DNA of 7,162 bases from Rhizobium sp. Q54 (lineage in GTDB: Bacteria > Pseudomonadota > Alphaproteobacteria > Rhizobiales > Beijerinckiaceae), in contig CAMDOY010000183.1 in NCBI GenBank assembly GCA_945903655.1, positions 1 through 7,162 of the forward strand. The letters run 5' to 3'. The notes under the pieces were generated by a model. The model was not told where the DNA came from. It worked only from the letters and a program-made list of their open reading frames with translations, and did not search any database. Shown here in pieces: positions 5,304 to 7,162 of the stretch. Both the position numbers and the translations under genes were made by a program. Within the stretch, counting starts at the first letter, position 1, and the number at the start of each line of letters is the position of its first letter.

Positions 5304-7106
5304 GTGTCGCAACGCGAAGACAAGCCACGCAAGAAGCCCCGATTCGGCAGGGTCTTTCGCTTCGTCACCCATTACTGGATGTTGTCTCCGGCGCTCTTCG
5401 TGACGCTGCTCATCGCGCGAATCGCCTCGACCCTGGTGGACGTCACGGTGCCCATCGCCTCGGGGCGTCTCGTCGATGCGGTGGTCTTGGGATCAAAGGA
5501 TGATCCCTCGCCAGCCCTTTGGGCGCTGGCGCTTTTGATTGGGCTCGCTGCGACCTTTCAGGTGTCACGCCAGCTCGTGACCTTTCTGCTCAACCGCATG
5601 AGCGCGCGCGCCATCACGGCCATTGGTCGTGACGCCTTCGCCAAGGTGCAGCGATTCTCTTCGGACTGGCACGCCAACAGCTTCGCGGGCGCCACCGTGC
5701 GCAAGATCACGCGCGGCATGAACTCCTTCGACACCTTCACCGATACGCTGGCTTTTAATCTTGCGCCTGCGCTCATCGTGGTGATCGGCGTCACCGTCAC
5801 CTTCGCCCTGCGCTGGCCTGTGCTGGGGGCTCTGGTGGGCGCGAGCATCTTCGTCTTCATCAGCGTGAGCGTCGCGCTGTCGATCCTGTGGGTGAGCCCC
5901 GCCAACCGCGCGGCGCGCGAAATGGATTCGAAACTGAGCGGCACCCTGGCCGACTCCGTCACCGGCAATCCCACCGTGAAAAGCTTCGCGGCGGAGGAGC
6001 GGGAGGACGGGCTCTTCGCGCAGGTCTCGGCGAGCTGGGCGAGGCGCTCCATCGTGGCCTGGGATCGCGGCGCCTGGACAGGGCTCGCCCAGGCCATCAT
6101 GCTCATCGGCTTGCAGGCGGTGATGCTGACCACGGGCATCTTCCTGTGGAGCCAGGGCCAGGCGACGCCGGGCGACATCGCCAGCCTCATCGCCACCCAG
6201 TTCCTCATCACCGGCTATCTGCGCGACATCGCCCAGCACGTCCGCCAGATCCAGCGCACCATCAACGACATGGACGATGTGCTGGACTTTCGCGACGCCG
6301 ACATCGACGTGGCCGACAAGCCCGGCGCCAAGGCGCTGGTGGTGGAGCACGGCGCGATTCGCTTCGACGACATCACCTTCCGCTACAAGGGCGCCAGCAG
6401 CCCGGTTTATAAGCGCTTCTCGCTGGAGATTCCGGCGGGGCAGCGGGTGGGGCTGGTTGGCCATTCGGGCTCGGGTAAATCCACCTTCGTGAAGCTCATC
6501 CAGCGGCTCTATGATCTCGATGGCGGGCGCATCCTGATCGACGGACAAGACATCGCCGCCGTCACGCAGTCTTCGCTGCGCGAAGCCGTGGGGCTGGTGC
6601 CGCAGGACCCCATCCTGTTCCACCGCTCGCTGGCCGAGAACATCGCCTATGGGCGCCCGGGCGTCACGCTGGACGACATCCGCGAGGCCGCGCGCCTCGC
6701 CCATGCGGCCGAGTTCATCGAGGGCCTGTCCAAGGGCTATGACACCTTGGTCGGCGAGCGGGGCATCAAGCTCTCGGGCGGCGAGCGCCAGCGGGTCGCC
6801 ATCGCCCGGGCCATTCTGGCCAATACGCCGATCCTCGTGCTGGACGAGGCGACCTCCAGCCTCGATAGCCTGTCCGAGCGGTTCATTCGTCAGGCCATCG
6901 AGCGGCTGTCGGCGGGGCGCACCACCATCGTGGTGGCCCATCGGCTCTCGACCATCCAGCGCCTTGACCGAATCCTGGTCTTTGACCATGGCAAGGTGGT
7001 GGAGGATGGAACCCACGAGCAGCTGCTCGCCCGCCCGGGCGGGGTCTACCGCCAGTTGCTGGAAGTGCAGCTGGGCACGGGTGAAATCGCCGCAGCGGCG
7101 GAGTAG
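5304..7106 (+). CDS. ABC exporter half-transporter (fused membrane and ATPase domains)
   Basis: A 600-residue type IV ABC transporter of the MsbA/multidrug-exporter kind that would work as a dimer in the inner membrane. The first 325 residues hold about six membrane helices (near 28-46, 69-93, 151-169, 171-196, 256-282 and 288-310). The ATPase domain (about 350-590) is intact: A-loop Y361, Walker A GHSGSGKST (386-394), Q-loop Q434 in VPQDP, signature LSGGE (490-494), Walker B ILVLDE (510-515), D-loop SSLD, and H-loop H546. All catalytic residues are present, so it should be active. The substrate cannot be read from the sequence; lipids, peptides and drugs are all carried by this family. It starts with GTG, seven bases after the small HTH-like gene, with GAGG at 5296-5299. 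The partner subunit is probably a second copy of itself, since no second half-transporter is visible. No terminator follows in the 56 bases left. Confidence 0.95.
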   Translation: MSQREDKPRKKPRFGRVFRFVTHYWMLSPALFVTLLIARIASTLVDVTVPIASGRLVDAVVLGSKDDPSPALWALALLIGLAATFQVSRQLVTFLLNRMSARAITAIGRDAFAKVQRFSSDWHANSFAGATVRKITRGMNSFDTFTDTLAFNLAPALIVVIGVTVTFALRWPVLGALVGASIFVFISVSVALSILWVSPANRAAREMDSKLSGTLADSVTGNPTVKSFAAEEREDGLFAQVSASWARRSIVAWDRGAWTGLAQAIMLIGLQAVMLTTGIFLWSQGQATPGDIASLIATQFLITGYLRDIAQHVRQIQRTINDMDDVLDFRDADIDVADKPGAKALVVEHGAIRFDDITFRYKGASSPVYKRFSLEIPAGQRVGLVGHSGSGKSTFVKLIQRLYDLDGGRILIDGQDIAAVTQSSLREAVGLVPQDPILFHRSLAENIAYGRPGVTLDDIREAARLAHAAEFIEGLSKGYDTLVGERGIKLSGGERQRVAIARAILANTPILVLDEATSSLDSLSERFIRQAIERLSAGRTTIVVAHRLSTIQRLDRILVFDHGKVVEDGTHEQLLARPGGVYRQLLEVQLGTGEIAAAAE

Positions 7107-7162
7107 GGCGCATCAGTCCCTTGTGCAGTCCCGCTTGCAGCCTTAAATGGGGCGTCTCAGCA

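Noticed and set aside
5565..7016. A 483-codon open frame antisense to the ABC exporter
   Set aside because: Same compositional artefact: no domain, a His/Gly/Arg-rich product, and a fully intact ABC transporter on the other strand.
7107..7162. Possible terminator after the ABC exporter
   Set aside because: No stable stem followed by a T tract is visible in the remaining 56 bases.

Overview
The window is GC-rich and has the look of a chromosome from an alphaproteobacterium, most likely of the order Hyphomicrobiales (Rhizobiales). The reasons are the omega subunit with its long acidic C-terminal tail, the single bifunctional Rsh directly behind it, the TPKQNDYRSIHT form of the (p)ppGpp synthetase motif, and a NYN/LabA-type gene transcribed away from rpoZ. 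This placement rests on protein character and gene order read by eye, not on a search.

Layout. On the minus strand, reading leftwards, a NYN-domain (PIN-like) protein (747-118) is followed after 42 bases by the first 25 codons of what looks like an iron-sulfur uracil-DNA glycosylase (75 to beyond base 1). A 383-base intergenic region (748-1130) separates this pair from the rightward genes. It holds a near-perfect 12-bp inverted repeat (917-946) and weak candidate promoters facing both ways. On the plus strand come rpoZ (1131-1523), a 9-bp hairpin and an intrinsic terminator-like hairpin (1587-1618), rsh (1655-3856), a TonB-family protein (3897-4973), a 79-residue protein with a helix-turn-helix-like segment (5057-5296), and a 600-residue ABC exporter half-transporter (5304-7106). 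The last 56 bases hold nothing I can identify.

How the genes fit together. rpoZ and rsh are functionally linked: Rsh makes and degrades (p)ppGpp, and the omega N-terminus (MARVTV, as in E. coli) forms part of ppGpp site 1 on RNA polymerase. The hairpin between them leaves too little room for a promoter downstream of it, so rsh is either expressed by read-through or from a promoter whose transcript crosses the hairpin. The downstream genes point to the cell envelope (TonB-family protein, ABC exporter). The small HTH-like protein ends seven bases before the exporter's GTG start, and the exporter's ribosome binding site begins on the last base of its stop codon, so the two are probably co-expressed.

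I found no mobile element, CRISPR array, tRNA or rRNA, and no strong evidence of a wholly new system. The least explained parts are the inverted repeat in the rpoZ upstream region, the rpoZ-rsh hairpins, and the small gene coupled to the ABC exporter.
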